Source: Pleurocapsa sp. MO_226.B13 (GTDB taxonomy: Bacteria > Cyanobacteriota > Cyanobacteriia > Cyanobacteriales > Xenococcaceae). From it: DNA of 5,224 bases. Location: NCBI GenBank assembly GCA_030064795.1, contig JASJEI010000528.1, positions 1 to 5,224 of the forward strand, given 5' to 3'. Both the position numbers and the translations under genes were made by a program. Positions within the stretch are counted from its first letter, which is position 1, and each line of letters opens with the position of its first letter. Shown here in pieces: positions 4,148-5,224 of the stretch. Under the pieces are notes generated by a model, which had not been told where the DNA came from, made no database searches, and saw nothing but the letters and a program-made list of their open reading frames with translations.

Positions 4148-5224
4148 TTACTGACCGCATTTAACCCCAATTTTTGAATCTTGAATCTCATTGGTAAGCA
4201 CCAAGTCAATTAGGAAAGGACCGTTATGGCTTAATGCTTTCTCAATAGCTGAAGCAATCTGGTTTGGTTTCTCAACCCGAACAGCTTCAACTCCCAAAGA
4301 CCGCGCTAAGTCGGCAAAACGGATGTCTGGATCGCAGATATCAAAAGAAAATGGATAGTTATGTTCGGGAATCTGACGCTCGCGCCAATACTGCAAAATG
4401 TTAAGTTTCAAAATTTGATAACCTCCATTGTTGCAGACAACAAATTTGGCATTAATTTGATGATGTGCAGCAGTCCAGAGTGCCTGAATCGTATACATAC
4501 TACCGCCATCCCCCGTAAATCCAACTACAGTTTTATCTGGATGGGCTAATCTGAGACCGATCGCGCCTGGAATACCAACACCCAGAGAACCACCGCTCGT
4601 TTGAAAATATTGTCCTATTTTCTTTGGCGGTAGATACCGAACCACTTCAGGACCATTAGTCAGAGCTTCATCAAAGATAATCGCATCTTCTGGTAACTGA
4701 GCAGCTAATTCCTCTGCAAAGCGAGACATATGCAAAGGTACTGAGTCGCGCACAGCTTTATCGGCTTCTAACAAAACAGTTTGTTCTTGCTTTTTAGCTT
4801 GAGTGTATTGATTGACTCTTTGATTTGCCACCTCTTTTTGTTTGGAGGTTAAAGTTAGGCTTAGGGCAGTACTCAGCTTTGCTAGAGTAGTTTTCGGATC
4901 TCCAAGCAATCCTAAGTCTACTGGGAAATTCTTAGCTATTTCGTAGGTGTTTAGATCGATGTGAATTACTTTAGCATCGGTGGCAAAAACACCAGACAGA
5001 GCTGGAAATACTTCTGGGAAGACATAGGTTCCAACAATCAAAACAACATCGGCTTGGGATGTTATTTTAAGACTACTTTCCCCAAACATATGACCCAGCA
5101 ATCCTCCATAAAGAGGATGGGTTGCACTGATATTCGGTTCAGACGAATCTGCACCCCAGACCTTTGCTCCGACCATTTCTGCCACATTGGTAAGTTCAGC
5201 CTGAGCGTCGGAATAAGCTACCCC
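4148..5224 (-). CDS. Thiamine-diphosphate-dependent enzyme, decarboxylase/acetolactate synthase-like (5' end off window)
   Basis: The last 358 codons are present; the frame is open through the right edge with no start needed. A GTG at 5185 is an internal valine, not the start. The full enzyme would be about 530-570 residues; the missing part is the N-terminal pyrimidine-binding domain with its catalytic glutamate. Visible residues 1-115 form the central Rossmann-like domain (DVVLIVGTYVFPEVFP, then AKVIHIDLNT). Residues about 160-345 form the diphosphate-binding domain (IIFDEALTNGPEVV, then TSGGSLGVGIPGAIGLRLA). The ThDP/Mg motif runs from GDGGS at 238 to the NN at 265-266 (4427-4513), 29 residues in all. 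The QALWTAAHH stretch after GDG and the overall pattern are closest to benzoylformate decarboxylase-like enzymes by eye, but other 2-oxoacid decarboxylases, ligases or acetolactate-synthase relatives are possible. It would be a cytoplasmic enzyme acting on a 2-oxoacid or an activated aldehyde. It is the first visible gene of the probable operon. Confidence 0.9.
   Translation of the reverse strand, partial: GVAYSDAQAELTNVAEMVGAKVWGADSSEPNISATHPLYGGLLGHMFGESSLKITSQADVVLIVGTYVFPEVFPALSGVFATDAKVIHIDLNTYEIAKNFPVDLGLLGDPKTTLAKLSTALSLTLTSKQKEVANQRVNQYTQAKKQEQTVLLEADKAVRDSVPLHMSRFAEELAAQLPEDAIIFDEALTNGPEVVRYLPPKKIGQYFQTSGGSLGVGIPGAIGLRLAHPDKTVVGFTGDGGSMYTIQALWTAAHHQINAKFVVCNNGGYQILKLNILQYWRERQIPEHNYPFSFDICDPDIRFADLARSLGVEAVRVEKPNQIASAIEKALSHNGPFLIDLVLTNEIQDSKIGVKCGQ

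Noticed and set aside
4555..4568. CCGATCGCG near a cyanobacterial HIP1 site (GCGATCGC)
   Set aside because: It is not an exact HIP1 octamer and lies in coding sequence; one near match carries no weight.
5183..5185. GTG as a possible start codon of the ThDP enzyme
   Set aside because: The frame stays open and protein-like to the right edge (GVAYSDAQAELTN precedes it), and the central domain would be truncated by starting here.

Overview
All five protein-coding genes that I can support lie on the minus strand. The two outermost genes are cut by the window edges. The moderately AT-rich sequence, the cyclic-nucleotide-domain sensor kinase family and the small-enzyme families suggest a cyanobacterium, perhaps a filamentous one. 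That is an inference: the window has no rRNA, tRNA or other marker to fix the taxonomy.

In the direction of transcription (right to left) the layout is as follows. (1) 5224-4148 holds the C-terminal two-thirds of a thiamine-diphosphate (ThDP) enzyme of the acetolactate synthase/benzoylformate decarboxylase superfamily; its start lies off the right edge. (2) 4092-3403 encodes a protein with two tandem EthD domains. (3) 3294-1831 encodes an NTF2/SnoaL-like domain fused to an ankyrin-repeat array, and the array itself looks like an internal duplication. (4) 1717-1409 encodes a small muconolactone-isomerase-like protein. (5) After a 251-bp gap, 1157-1 encodes a cyclic-nucleotide-binding-domain histidine kinase whose ATPase C-terminus is off the left edge.

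Genes 1 to 4 are separated by gaps of 55, 108 and 113 bp and plausibly form one transcription unit. Their products combine a carbon-carbon bond-making or bond-breaking ThDP enzyme with three compact barrel-type small-molecule folds (EthD, NTF2-like, MIase-like), one of them carrying a large ankyrin scaffold. The combination suggests a small metabolic module acting on an aromatic, quinone-like or polyketide-like substrate. The substrate cannot be read from the sequence. The sensor kinase may be a separate unit: the gap before it holds a TATAAT-like element inside an imperfect inverted repeat.

The most interesting items are the NTF2-ankyrin fusion with its duplicated ankyrin block, the unusual four-gene combination, the tandem EthD protein, and the roughly 100-residue insertion between the two predicted dimerisation helices of the kinase. 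No mobile elements, CRISPR arrays or RNA genes were seen.
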